From NCBI GenBank assembly GCA_029215795.1, contig JARDYH010000002.1:66379001-66443000 (forward strand): a DNA stretch of 64,000 nt, given 5' to 3'. Numbering within the stretch: the first letter of the stretch is position 1; every line of letters begins with the position of its first letter. A program made the translations under genes and the position numbers. This stretch comes from Anniella stebbinsi (taxonomy: Eukaryota; Chordata; Lepidosauria; Squamata; Anniellidae). The notes under the pieces are model-generated. The model was given only the letters and a program-made list of their open reading frames with translations. It was not told the DNA's origin and did not search any database. Below, one piece after another: positions 46,860 through 58,036 of the stretch.

Positions 46860-47108
46860 AAGAACTTTAAATACCAGTAAATGGTGCTAAGAGAAGATCT
46901 GAGACATTTTTATCTAACAACTACCAAGGAAAAATACTTTGCGAATGGGATGAATACACAGACAGTGACTGCCTGCAAGCAGCTTCTTGACTCGCAGTAA
47001 CTAGCTGGAGCACTTAACTAGTGATGTTTCCATTTCTACTTTATCCCATTTGAGTTTGCCTGTCTTGATTGGGGAAAAAAATTCAAAGTGGAGTACCATA
47101 AACTTGAT
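46860..47108 (+). other. CSNK1G3: CSNK1G3 5' UTR part of the start-codon exon
   Basis: The exon begins after the acceptor TTCTTGTTACAG at 46859. The 249-nt leader carries a 39-codon uORF (46881-47000) and a 9-codon uORF (47024-47053), both ending before the main ATG. Confidence 0.8.
46881..47000 (+). CDS. Upstream ORF in the CSNK1G3 leader (39 codons)
   Basis: ATG at 46881 (T at -3, G at +4: moderate context) is followed by 38 sense codons and TAA at 46998-47000. The predicted peptide starts MVLREDLRHFYLTTTKEKYF and ends KQLLDSQ. It is fully upstream of the kinase ATG and does not overlap it. A uORF of this length would be expected to lower translation of the main frame. Whether it is translated is inference. 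Confidence 0.4.
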   Translation: MVLREDLRHFYLTTTKEKYFANGMNTQTVTACKQLLDSQ

Positions 47109-47286
47109 ATGGATAGCAAAAAGAAAGACAAGGACAAACCGGATGATAGAATGGCAAGGCCTACTGGACGATCAAGTCACAATCCGCGAGGCAGCGGCTC
47201 TTCGAACTCTGGAGTGTTAATGGTTGGACCTAATTTTAGAGTTGGGAAAAAAATTGGATGTGGTAATTTTGGAGAGCTACGGTTAG
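47109..47286 (+). CDS. CSNK1G3: Casein kinase 1 gamma 3, coding exon 1 (residues 1-59)
   Basis: ATG at 47109 sits in a good context (G at -3, G at +4). The frame is open further upstream only to GTG at 47088, which was not chosen because the protein aligns from [10 protein letters not shown]. Residues 1-35 are the variable Lys/Asp/Ser/Gly-rich N-terminus. Residues 36-59 start the kinase domain ([20 protein letters not shown] then GELRL), with the glycine-rich ATP loop G-C-G-N-F-G at residues 50-55. The exon ends with one nucleotide of the Gly-60 codon before donor GTAAGA at 47287. The N-terminal KKKDKDK..DDRMARP pattern matches the gamma 3 paralogue rather than gamma 1. The family comprises membrane-associated Ser/Thr kinases that phosphorylate, among others, the Wnt co-receptor LRP6; that role is from the family, not this sequence. 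Confidence 0.95.
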
Positions 47287-50200
47287 GTAAGACTTTCTTC
47301 ATCTAAGTTATGATGTACATGCAGTGAAATATTATATATGTAGGAATATGATGGCTAGTTGTAGTGTATCAAAAACATGTAGTTTAATAAATCAGTTGGA
47401 CTGTGATACAGAATTAGAACTTACTAGTAGCATAAATGTGTGAACTTCACCTAGGGACAGTAGACTTCAATTCCAGACATATCAGAAAATAGTACAGCAA
47501 TTAAATGTAATTTTTGGTCCCATGATGAGCCCATATCTGAATTGTGGTTGGGACATTAATCTGAGAATGCACAGTTACAGGCTGACTCTATTTGTGTGAA
47601 GTAGAATACTTTGATTAACCAGTACTGGTTGGTCTTGATTTGTGTTAAGTTCCAGGAATAGAAAGTTTTTGCTATAAAGCCAATGTTTGCAGTAACATGT
47701 ATTTTGATAGGTTTGTTGCTAACAATTGTGATATTACCCCCCCCCCCCCCAGTTTATTAAGCCATGAACAAGCGTGCTTCTGTTGTGGTTTCTCTAAACC
47801 ACAGTTTGCCTTTATGTCCGAAACAGGGAACTGTGGTTTAGTGTCTGTTTACTAACTAAACCATGAAATTATGTATCCTGGCTTCAGTTCTTAGTAAATC
47901 AACATCAACCACAGTTCCCCATTTCAGACATAATGAGAAATTGTTGGTTAAACAAACTACTATAGAAGCACCAAAATTAGCAAGTGAAGGAGAGTGCAGC
48001 CCTGATGGTCATTTCCAGCTTAATAAATTCTAGCTTATTAAATCAAGATCTTTGTCAAAACCAGCCCAATAACAGTGCTAAATGTTTTGTTATTTGCTAT
48101 ACTAAATTATTAGCAGAAAGGTTTGGTGTGAAGAACTTTCCAACAATGGGTTAACTCCACCTATTGTATAAGAATGGCAGGGATCACATGGTGTAGTTAC
48201 TTGCACTATGTTCAGTGCTGATAGACTCCTCCCCAGTTGTTACATTTGGTCCAGGACAAAGCCTCTTGCTTTTGCTTTAATCTCTGATAATATCTTTACC
48301 TAGCATATTTCTCTCCTTCACATTTCTTGTTCTTGTTTTTTTTTTAATCCCTTCTATTGGCTGCTCAGTCACCGTCTATTTCCTCACTGCTCTGTTGTGG
48401 CTCCAATAATAAAGGGAACTACTCCTAAATCAGGGAAAGAAAAGACTGCTCTTCAACACATTTGTAGTGTGAAATGTGTGGTGTAAAGTAAACATGTGGT
48501 ATAAGTAAACCATGCTCTGTGCAACCTGCTTTTGGAACTTTTATTGAGAGTGCCCTCAGCATGCTTCTTTCCACCTCTTAGCTTTTATCAGAGGCCCTCC
48601 CAGAGCCTTTACATGCTGTCTGTTGTCTGGGCTTTCCCAAGACAGAATAGAGTCACTGCTCAGATTTCTCAGAGTCTACCCAAAGCAGCTGAGGACACCA
48701 TTCTGAGTCTTTGTTGGAGCCCACCCAAGCTAGGTATTGCTGCCATTGGGACCATCAGTCAACTTGTTTCTGAATCTGTACATGCCAGCTCCAGCTGCCA
48801 TTTTGGCCTTCTAGACTTGGAAAAAATGTATGGGCCATGTGAGGAGGCCCTTGGGCATAATGGGAACATTTTCAAGTGCGAAGCCGGGCTTACAGTTCTT
48901 TCTTGATCCCAACCTTGAGCCAAATGAGATGCCATGTTGGGAAGCACAATTTTATATTCTACAGATTGGGCATGTATGCCTCTGCAGAGGCAACCTTTGG
49001 GAGATGGGTGCTACAGCATTTTCTACTTCTCTCATAGTCTTATCCATTTTAGTTCCCACTTTAGTATTTAGGTTAGCACATCCCATTGTTGAATGCATCC
49101 ACATACTAAACAGAAAATACATATTTGGACACTTATTGTAAGCTTCTTTCTGGTTTGGTGTGAAGGAGGCACAAAAATTACACTTAGTTGCATAGAACAC
49201 TATGGGGCTATTCTCTTACTTCAATACCGCTTTCCATCTTCTGTTGTACTCTGTTGGCAGGAGGGAAGATTTTTCAAGACAGGTTATATTCTTGGGATGG
49301 AAGGAGGGAAGATCCCCTTAGCATAATGAAAAAAATACATAATGTGATCCCTTTCCTTTCCTGGGTAATGGAGGAGCTAATCATGGTTGCATAACTCCCT
49401 CACACCAAACAAGAAGGAACCTTCACTTTAAATGTCCAATGTTCCATTCTTTTAATAGAAAATCATCGAACTTGTATCACACTCTTTCTCCAAAGAACTT
49501 AAGATTACTCAATTGGGTTCATGTCACTTTATTTTTATGAACAACTTTCTGAAAATAGTGAGGCTAAGAGAGAGTGACAAGCCAAAGGTTACCTATGAGT
49601 TACGTGGCTCAGTATAGATTTAAACTTAAGCTCTTCCAGTACAAGTCCAGCATTCAATATTCTATGATGCACTTTCTCCAAAGAACTTAAGATGACTTAA
49701 TTGGGTTCATGTCACTTTTAAAAAGACAAATAAAAACACTAGCAGATTTGGCTTTTATGCTGGGAGTCGGGAAGGGGGAGGGGGGAACTTCCTCTCTTCC
49801 ATGGCCCTCTGGTTTCTGTGTTGGACTACGAGGGCAGCACTTTGCTTCCTCCATGCCCAGCATAGAGTAGCAAGAAGCTGTTGAAAAGAGGGACGGAGTG
49901 CTCTGTCCTGCAGTTTCTACACTATCTGTGGAGGAGAAAAAGAGATTTATGACCACTTCTTTACAAAACACATAGTTAAACTTTGGAATTTGCTAGTACA
50001 AGATGTAAGGATGGCCACCAACATGTATGGCTTTAAATAATGGTTGGGGAATCAAACTGGTTCCAGAGGCTGGATGACATTAGTGGGTGGAGCCTCTCAT
50101 CCCTCACCTTCCCAGTGCAGAGAGGGTGAGGGAAGAATGGAGCACGCTCGATTGGAGTTTTCAGGAGAAGCTGAACCCTGTTGTTGGAACTCAGCTGCCT

Positions 50201-52158
50201 CCTGAAAGTGGTGGTCGAGTGTACCACTGACGTGGCTTATCTCCTTCACATTCTCCATCAGGGAGGGTGACCAACAAACGGAGTGCACTCGGTTGGTGTT
50301 TTCAGAGATTCCTGAAAGCACCAGGCAAGTGCACCGTGAGCTTCACTTGTCCTTCTTCTGCCCTGCATGGGGAGAATGAAGAATGAGCAAATTGTAGTTG
50401 GCTGCCACTTCTAGGATGTCCTGAAAGTAATGACCAAGTGCGCACCATCAGCTTTGCTTGCCCATTGCCTGTGCCATGTGGGGCAGGCAACGGATCAACG
50501 AACTCAGCAGGGTTCTTGTCTGGAATCCCCTTGTTACCTTATCTTCCCTTTCGTGCTGTTCCCCCTCCCATTGGCTGTTCTCTGCTACTCTAATTCTTTG
50601 TTCCTTTTTTCTACATAAGTAACACTGGGAGTGAAATCACTTTGGGGTTTGCAGGGAATTTCGTTTGTTTTAATTTTGTGTATGTTAAAAATTGTTATCC
50701 TGCCTTCCTAAAATAATTTCAAGACATCTATAGAATATAAAAATAAGAAGTGCAAATGCAGGAAGGAGGAAATGCAAAAAACTTCAATAGTTTGAATGTT
50801 TTAACATTAAACAATTATTTATTGGACAGGACACTCATTTCAGACAATTTCTTATTAAATGCTACTGTTCTGCTTTATAGATGTTGAAATTAATTTTAGA
50901 AAGTAAAGTACTTCAAGTTAACATAAAGCTCTTGGCCTCAATTCTTATTAGGAGAAAGTCACATTATATTGGATTGATATGAGTTGTGATGAAAAGCTTT
51001 AAGTATAGTTTTATTTTAAGAGAGTTATAGTTTAAAACTGTAAGCGTTAAAACATATTTAGTCTTATTTATTTATTGCATTTTTATACCGCCCTATAGCC
51101 AAAGCTCTCTGGGCGGTTCACAAAAATTAAAACCATGATATCATTTTAAGAAATATAAAACAACCACAGTCTAAAAACACAAAATAACATACAATATAAA
51201 AACACAATCAGGATAAAAACAAGTAGCAGAGATTAATACAGATTAAAATAAAAAATTAAAACAGCAAGGGTTAAAATTGAGTTAATTTAGCTGTTAAAAT
51301 GCTGGGAGAATAAAAAGGTATTCACCTGGCGACGAAAGGAGTGCAAAATAGGCTCCAGACTTGTTTGGAATTTTTACTTACTGGCGTCCTATTCTGAATT
51401 ATTCTAGTTACAAACCAAAACATTAAGTGAATCAGAGGAAAAACTGAGGGTTCAGAGTAATCAATTAAGCTTCATATAGCTGTTGTATTTTTTACAATGG
51501 TCTAAAGCGTGCATAGTTAACGGTATATTAAGAAATTATGGCTTAGATCCTAGGTTGCTCCTTTACTGATGTAGTAGGGAAGTAGTTTCCACCAACTGTC
51601 CTCCATCTGCAGCCCCACACCATTTCTAAGGGTTCCCAATCCTCAGAATAGATTTTGAGAGGCTAGAGAGGGAAGTGGGAGGTGGGAAACCCCATTCCAT
51701 GAACACTGTTCCATTCACAGAATTAAAGTTAGGACTCAAACCAATGTTCTTAGGTTTGTTAGTAATTATAAGCATGGTGTGGTTTTGTGTGCGTTGAGTT
51801 GTTAGCTGCTATGAATAGAGAATAAATGAGACTATACATTTTAAAATGACAATATATTTCAAATATTGATGTAATAAGATAAACAATAGATCAAGGTATA
51901 AAAGTGTTTGTTGTTTACCTGTCAGTTACTGGATATCAGTTTTGCTTAACTGTTGAGGTTGCTTCACTGTAATTAGTTCCAGTACAGTTTGATAGTGCAC
52001 TCATGAAATGTTGGTTTTTCATTGACAGTTTGACAAATAGAATACATTTATTGAGGTAAACTAACACTGCACAGTTTCATCAACTTTTTATGGTAATAAC
52101 TTTTTTTCTTGGAACACAAAAGTATGAAGTCTGACATTCTTGTCTTTTATCTTTTAAG
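47287..52158 (+). other. CSNK1G3 intron (phase 1)
   Basis: Bounded by GTAAGA and TTTTATCTTTTAAG. Contents: a poly-C run near 47737-47750, a decayed repeat with CTAAACCACAG/CTGTGGTTTAG inverted phrases (47740-48000), and a minus-strand L2 tail (51063-51363). Open frames at 48532-48906 and 48830-49141 show no recognised protein. Confidence 0.85.
51063..51363 (-). mobile_element. L2-type LINE 3' end, minus strand
   Basis: It begins TTATTTATTTATTGCATTTT, then TATACCGCCCTATAGCCAAA and GCTCTCTGGGCGGTTC. This is the exact complement-type 3' hairpin and tail of the LINE ending at 9873 and 27035. The body runs to about 51363. Confidence 0.85.
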
Positions 52159-52199
52159 GCAAAAATCTATATACAAATGAATATGTGGCAATTAAGCTG
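52159..52199 (+). CDS. CSNK1G3: Casein kinase 1 gamma 3, coding exon 2 (residues 60-73)
   Basis: A 41-nt micro-exon between acceptor TATCTTTTAAG and donor GTAAGT (52200). With the last G of exon 1 it encodes GKNLYTNEYVAIKL and ends in phase 0. Lys-72 in V-A-I-K is the invariant ATP-binding lysine of protein kinases. The sequence is the form known for vertebrate casein kinase 1 gamma proteins, and the intron phases join exactly with both neighbours. Confidence 0.95.
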
Positions 52200-53229
52200 G
52201 TAAGTTGACACTAGTTGATTTTCAAAATAGAAACTCCTAGATTTTCAAAAGCTTATTGCTTGCTTTTAACAGGTTCAGTTTTATTTGGAATAAAAGGGTT
52301 GCTTGACATGTTCAAATATACCACCCTTACCCGGGTTGTGGAAGTGCCCTGTTTGTAGTATTACAGTGGTATTAACAGGATAAGATCCCTCTTCTCCCAT
52401 CACACCCTTTCCCCAATCTGGATCCTAGAAAATTTTGAAAGCTCCTAGAGTTGCAACTCCCCCCCCCCCAAAAAAAAACCTCCCTCAAAATTACATTGCT
52501 GAATATATCACATGAGATCCTGCTAAAGAACGTTGACAGCTTGTGTACCTAGATGTGGTGACGGTGTTAAACAAAGGGTTGACTTCATAAAACAATTCTG
52601 TAAGCAATATGTTTTCAGACTTCCAATCTGAATATCTTTACTGTTAATAAGGATGAGAGAAATTTATAATTATCCTGTTTATTTTAAAAAGTGAGCATTG
52701 TTTTTGTTCTGGAGTGACTTATCCATTATGTTTTCATTGCTCTACCATACTTCATCTTTGATAGCTTAGTAATTGTATAAATACAATGGGGGAAATGTTT
52801 GCTCTATTTTTCTTTATTGCATCCCCATGCACTGTATAGTTTCTCAAAGTGTGTTCTGGGCACACTGCTGTGCCACTAGAGGGGCTGAAGTGATCCTTGA
52901 GAACTTAAACCACATGGCATCCCTCATTCAGTCCATGCAGCCATTATCACCCTTCTCCTTTCTGCCAATATATAGATCGTTATATAATCCCGGGGAAGTG
53001 AGTAAATAGGGCACAACCTGCACTATAGTTGTTGGGGAGTCTTAAGTGTCCAGAAAATGCAATGGCATTTTTTGAATCATGACTGACTGGACAAAGAGGA
53101 AAGTGGGTGTTGAGAGGCAATGTTAATTGGGCTATCATCTTGTAAGAAGATGCAAGTGGGTGTGTTTATATAGACACACACATCTCTCCATCTCTGTATA
53201 TTGTGTATGTCCTTGTGTGTGTGCGTGCG

Positions 53230-53275
<46 letters not shown>
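53230..53275. repeat. (ATCT)n microsatellite
   Basis: Eleven or so uninterrupted ATCT units after GTGCGTGCGT. Transcribed as part of the CSNK1G3 intron. Confidence 0.95.
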
Positions 53276-53276
<1 letters not shown>

Positions 53277-53800
53277 GTGTATATATTCTTTTCATTTTAA
53301 GACTAGTGTTTCTCCAATTTTAATTCAGAAAAATATACAGTATCTTGGGTATCAAAACCTTGAGGAACAGCAGTTGTCAGATACAAAATCCATAGACAAA
53401 TCTTTCTAGGTTAAGGGGCAGGCAGAACATTTTGTTTGTTCTGGGCAATATCCAATAGTTGTCTATTTCTGTTACACTAAAAGGTGTACATTCCTATTGT
53501 GGGAGATACTTTAAACTTTTCCGTGGCATAACTATATAGTTAAAGGTTAAAGTTATTTATTGTTCAAGATAACTATTTATTCAAACATTTGTACACCGCC
53601 CTATATCATTGAGGTCTCAGCATGGCAATAGTTAAGCTAATTTTTTTTTAAAAAAAAATCCTTGAAGTCCAAAAGTATGACTCACCTTTCTAGATTGATA
53701 TCTACCTCAGAGCTCTTTGATTAGATTACTTGTTTAAGTATTCCGACTTGATACTTTGCAAATATAAGCTTTACATAACTTGATCTCATCTCAAGGGTTG

Positions 53801-54238
53801 AATGTTATTCAGCTTAAAAAAAAATACTGAAGTTTAATTAGGTTAATTCAAACCATAAAATTATATCCAACTCATGTCATCACTTTGTGAACTAATAATA
53901 CCTAAATAATAAGATTTCAACAACAGAAAAATTTGAAAACTTGATAGGGTTTTAATGATATTTCCTACTTTATCTGACAAATCTGTCATCTACCAGTCTT
54001 GGTGTAGCAAGACCATGATACATGATCGTTCCCCTCTGTAAGCGATGTAAATGTTACATATAGTATCTGATTAATGAATTTTATAATCGATAAATTTTTC
54101 AAAATTTCCAGTTGTTGAAATCCTTAATGCTTAAGTATCGTTCGTTCACAAAGTGCTGACATGAGTTCAATATAATTTATGGTTTGAATTAATCTAATTA
54201 AACTTAATCAAAGTTTTTTTGCTAAACTGAATAACATT
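53801..54238. repeat. Long imperfect inverted repeat (MITE-like)
   Basis: Left AATGTTATTCAGCTTAAAAA pairs with right CTAAACTGAATAACATT. Inward, AATTAGGTTAATTCAAACCAT pairs with ATGGTTTGAATTAATCTAATT, CACTTTGTGAAC pairs with GTTCACAAAGTG, and TTTCAACAAC pairs with GTTGTTGAAA. The arms are about 190 bp with mismatches and the element is AT-rich. It probably is a non-autonomous DNA transposon. The target duplication is not obvious. Confidence 0.8.
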
Positions 54239-56046
54239 AATATTTTCAAACTACCCACTACTGCTCAGATGGTTGGTTCAACACTGAAGTATTGGCAGCT
54301 TCACAGAGGCTACAGCATTTCTCCAAGCAGTTTCTGGCAGTGAGATGCAGCAACAGTACATATTTTCACACCCTGCTGCTTGCCTACAGGAAATGGCACA
54401 TAGTACCCTGATGATAAATACTAAAAAATAAAGTCACTGATATTATATAGATCACATCTAAATGGATTCTCTGGGTAGTTCTCTTTGTACTCATTAATAC
54501 ATGTACAATCCTTTCCATTCATTATCACAGCATACTAGTGACAAAACCTTTTTACCAGAAGTAATATTGTCTCTTGCTTGCTATGCGCCCTTCCCGCTCT
54601 GCCTTAAGGCTGCAATCAGTTGTGGGTGCAATTACCTGGGTATACCTGGTTCACATGATCATCGTAGGCAGCATGACTTGTTTGAGGGGGAAACTATCCT
54701 CAAATAACCCAACAATAGCTCGTGTGCTATTTGAGGGTAGTTTTTCCTGTACATAAGCCATGCCACTGGTGTTCAGATGAAACAATTTGAGGAGGGGCGG
54801 GTAATTATGCAACTTGCACCTAGCATGTGCTGCACCTTAAACTTGTTTAGCCTACGATGATCTTGCGAACCGGACCAATGATATTTATTTCTGAGTAGAC
54901 ATAATAGCATTGCGCTGTAACTGTCTTTATCAGCAACTAGAGAATAATTAAAAGAAAATATCATGCCTCTCATACTACAGGGAGGACCCTTCGAGTAATT
55001 TCTGTTTTATTAGTATGAGCATACCTATAATTTTACCTGTTTTTGTTTTTTTTTAATTCGTGTTTGTTCTGAAAAAGTTTATTAAGGTTTCCACTTTTTT
55101 CTGGATGGTTTTTGAAGCTACACAGTATTGAACCATTGCTTTTGGCTGATCCCATCTCCAGATGTTACTAGAATTCCCTGCCCCCTGCAGTGCTGGGCTA
55201 AAGACTTAAAGTAGCACTATCCTCCTTGCATTGTTATAAACAGAGACCCACAGTAACTTCCATTAGGAGAAGAAATCCTTGTACTTTGTTGTGCCAGCTG
55301 AGTAGTAGTGAGATAGTTTTAGGGATAAAGCTACTAGTCAGTCCTTTTGCCAATGAATAATATGAAGCAATATTCTTTTCCCCATTCAGTGTTATATAGT
55401 TGTTTATATTGCCATGTAACTCCTAGATCTGAGCAAAAATTGCTTTTTCATCAGGTTTGTGGTTAGGAATAGAGAAGCTTTTTAAAAATATATATTTTTC
55501 AAGCCTGTGGTTTTTAGAGTATGCCGCAAGCCTTTATAAGATATAGCAGAACTTGCCAATGTGGCACAAGCTTCTACCTGATCTTTCTTAGTGAGTCTTG
55601 TGGTTCAGCATTGAGTCCCAGTAGTTCATTGAAGTGCCATGTGCTCCCTCCCTTCTAGTATTGGTTTATATCTTCCAAAGCTTTTTGGTTTCCTATGATC
55701 CCTCCCGCAGAAACTTTTCTGAACTGTCTGGTCTTCTGAAGCATTGTTACTCTGGTGGTATTATCTAAGGCCTTGGATATTGGGCATGTGGATTTTTGTC
55801 TGTCTTGTTGATAGAGGAAGAAACACAGGATGCATTCCTTTTATCTTTCTTTGGGAAAAGATCTGGAGAATTGGGCCATGAAAATAAATCTCTTGGTCTC
55901 CCCCCCCTTTGCTGAATATTATCATAACTGGTATGGTGTAAAAGGATGGATTGCTGGAGGTTCTGGAAAGATGGGAGGACTTGCACTTCTAGTGACGTAG
56001 GTTTTCTGGAAGAAATTGAATTGGAAAATTTTCTGATGCCCTAGAG

Positions 56047-56182
56047 CAGCCTTCCCCAATCTGATGCTCTCCAGATGTTTTGGATTGCAATCCCCAGCAT
56101 ACCGTAGTATTGCTCATTCTGGCTGGGGATGATGGGAGTTGAAGTTCAACACATCTGGAGTGCATCAGGTTGGGGAAGGCTG
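56047..56182. mobile_element. hAT-like palindromic MITE with 8-bp TSD
   Basis: It begins CAGCCTTCCCCAATCTGATG and ends CATCAGGTTGGGGAAGGCTG. The two halves are inverted over most of the length (CTCCAGATGTTTTGGA / TCAACACATCTGGAG). Flanking CCCTAGAG (56039-56046) and ACCTAGAG (56183-56190) match at 7 of 8 bases. A degraded relative is at 41-164. Confidence 0.9.
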
Positions 56183-56224
56183 ACCTAGAGAGTAATCTAA
56201 TTTAGTATATTTATTTTACTTGTA

Positions 56225-56840
56225 TTTGGTTCAATCAATCAATTCTTTATTTACAGTCAATACATCACATTATACAAAACCACCAGGAGTTTTGCGATCC
56301 CCAAATAAAATTCCAATAAATCTAAAACCTGGCCACATTGAGAAAAATAGGTATAGTGGTATGACTACTTTAAAACTTAAGGTGAGGTCATTCTCGAAAG
56401 AGTTACTACTACTTTATTGTTAGAAGTCCACAAACCGTACAACTGTGATTTAAACAGAACATAAGGGGGGAAAAAACTTATAAGTTAAAATGCAGGCTAA
56501 GTAAGTTTTGAATATTCAGCAAACTCTATAGAATAAGTAATACTTTCCCTTGAGTCCTAAGCATGTTGTAAGCGTGTTCGAGCTTTTCTTACTATCAATG
56601 CACCATGTGTCTCGTTAATTAATACTTAAAAATTCAAATTTCCTGTAGCTCATCACTTACTCAGCTGGATTCTATTCCTCATCGCAGCACAGAGGAATTT
56701 TGCTACTTGCAGGGTTATGTACTTATTTGAGCCCTGGAGAAGGTTAGCCAATAGGGTTTCCCTGGTACATCCCGAAAAACGCTGCATAATGGGGCGTAAC
56801 AGATCATCCCTAGCCTTGTTATAAAAGTTGCAGGAAAACA
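56225..56840 (-). mobile_element. Minus-strand LINE 3' region
   Basis: The + strand begins with TTCAATCAATCAATTCTTTA then TTTACAGTCAATACATCAC, a reversed repeat-tailed 3' end. The minus-strand frame at 56653-56841 reads ARDDLLRPIMQRFSGCTRET, LLANLLQGSNKYITLQVAKF then LCAAMRNRIQ. I associate this with C-terminal tails of LINE ORF2 proteins, but cannot name the family. Confidence 0.5.
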
Positions 56841-56970
56841 TAATTGTGGCGTATTAGGAAAAAAATTAACATGGGGTACCTTTTTTTACGCTGTCTTGTA
56901 TTTGGTTAACAATACAGCGTAAAAAAAGGTACCCCATGTTAATTTTTTTCCTAATACGCCACAATTATGT
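56838..56970. repeat. Perfect 57-bp-arm inverted repeat (foldback)
   Basis: The arms 56838-56894 and 56914-56970 are exact complements, including 7-base A and T runs and GGTACCCCATGTTAAT, around a 19-bp loop (56895-56913). It abuts the 5' side of the minus-strand LINE above. Confidence 0.95.
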
Positions 56971-57966
56971 GACCTGAAATATTTAAAGGGAAAAAATTAA
57001 AAGGCACTTGCTGTAATTATGTTATGTAGAATCTTTTTTTATGGGAATGCTTGTAAAAATTCAAAGACAATAGCATAGTCTTCCCTTACATTGTGTACAT
57101 TTTTTAAAAAAAAAGGTACTGAAAACTGTTGATAATGCACTTCAGCAGCCCAAAGAACTGAGCATGATATGTTAACAACCACTCCTCTATAACTTTTAAG
57201 GCCAAGCTTTCCTCATGCTGTATTTGCAATCAGCATTCATTCATCGTCAGTAACAAACTCATGAAACAGAAAACATTTTGCAGAAAAATAAAGCAATGGA
57301 AATTTTTCTGCTCCACATCACTGTGTGGAGTTTACTCTACACAGTTTACCCATTTCAGAGAATCAAAGAACAGGCCAAAGTATTACCAATACAGCATTTA
57401 TTTAGGCATAAGTTTGAGTTTTTTATGTTACAAACAGTTATGTGCCTTGGAGGAGGACCACTGTAACAACAAAAGGTGGTTATATCATTTGGGGCAGATA
57501 CCAGTGCAGCAAATGGGAAGTCGCATGTATGCATGCATGTATGCTTCTCCTGCCTGTTACTAGCGTGCATTCTTTCACTATAACACTTTCTGACATTCTA
57601 TATAATTTAATCCTATCTTTGGAATCCTAATGCTTCCTTCTTGTACTAACATGTGTTTCACTGCTCCACGTCTATGAACTCTTTGTGAAAGAACAGTTTT
57701 GAAATGGATAGTTCTGTATGTAATATAGAGTACAAGTAAACAGAGTTGTAAACATCATTGCATGATCAATCTTGTACTGTTCCAGGGACAATAAATGTCT
57801 GAGTCTCTTATGGTAAGGAAAGCATATAGAGGTTGGAGAGGCTTCTCATAGTCCTGTTCTAATTATACGCACAAGCATAATAATTTTAATTTGTGTTAGT
57901 ATTGTATTAATGTAAATGTTTCACTGAGATCTTAGATTTCATAATTTAAAATCTTGGTCTCTTCAG

Positions 57967-58036
57967 GAGCCAATGAAGTCAAGAGCACCACAGCTACACT
58001 TGGAATACAGATTCTACAAGCAATTAGGATCTGGAG
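57967..58036 (+). CDS. CSNK1G3: Casein kinase 1 gamma 3, coding exon 3 (residues 74-96)
   Basis: Between acceptor TTGGTCTCTTCAG (57966) and donor GTAAGT (58037) it encodes [20 protein letters not shown] then GSG, ending in phase 1. This is the start of the N-lobe alphaC region; Glu-86 in H-L-E-Y-R-F is the alphaC glutamate expected to pair with Lys-72. Met-76 (EPMKS) fits gamma 3 (gamma 1 has Ile there, as I recall). The remaining catalytic loop, activation segment and palmitoylated C-terminus must lie beyond 64000. Confidence 0.95.

Larger units (their letters stand above)
52200..57966 (+). other. CSNK1G3 intron (phase 0)
   Basis: Contains an ATCT microsatellite (53230-53275), a 438-bp inverted repeat (53801-54238), a hAT MITE (56047-56182), a minus-strand retroelement (56225-56840) and a perfect foldback (56838-56970). 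It ends with the acceptor TTGGTCTCTTCAG. Confidence 0.85.

Noticed and set aside
47088..47108. Upstream GTG as the CSNK1G3 start
   Set aside because: The ATG at 47109 has good context and begins the [10 protein letters not shown] sequence that fits the family. GTG initiation is unnecessary.
47109..47306. Kinase exon read through to the stop at 47304-47306
   Set aside because: GTAAGA at 47287 is the donor; joining to 52159 restores GKNLYTNEYVAIKL, whereas read-through gives an unrelated tail.
53203..53409. Frame with a repeated Leu-Ser-Ile-Tyr motif
   Set aside because: It is the translated (ATCT)n microsatellite.
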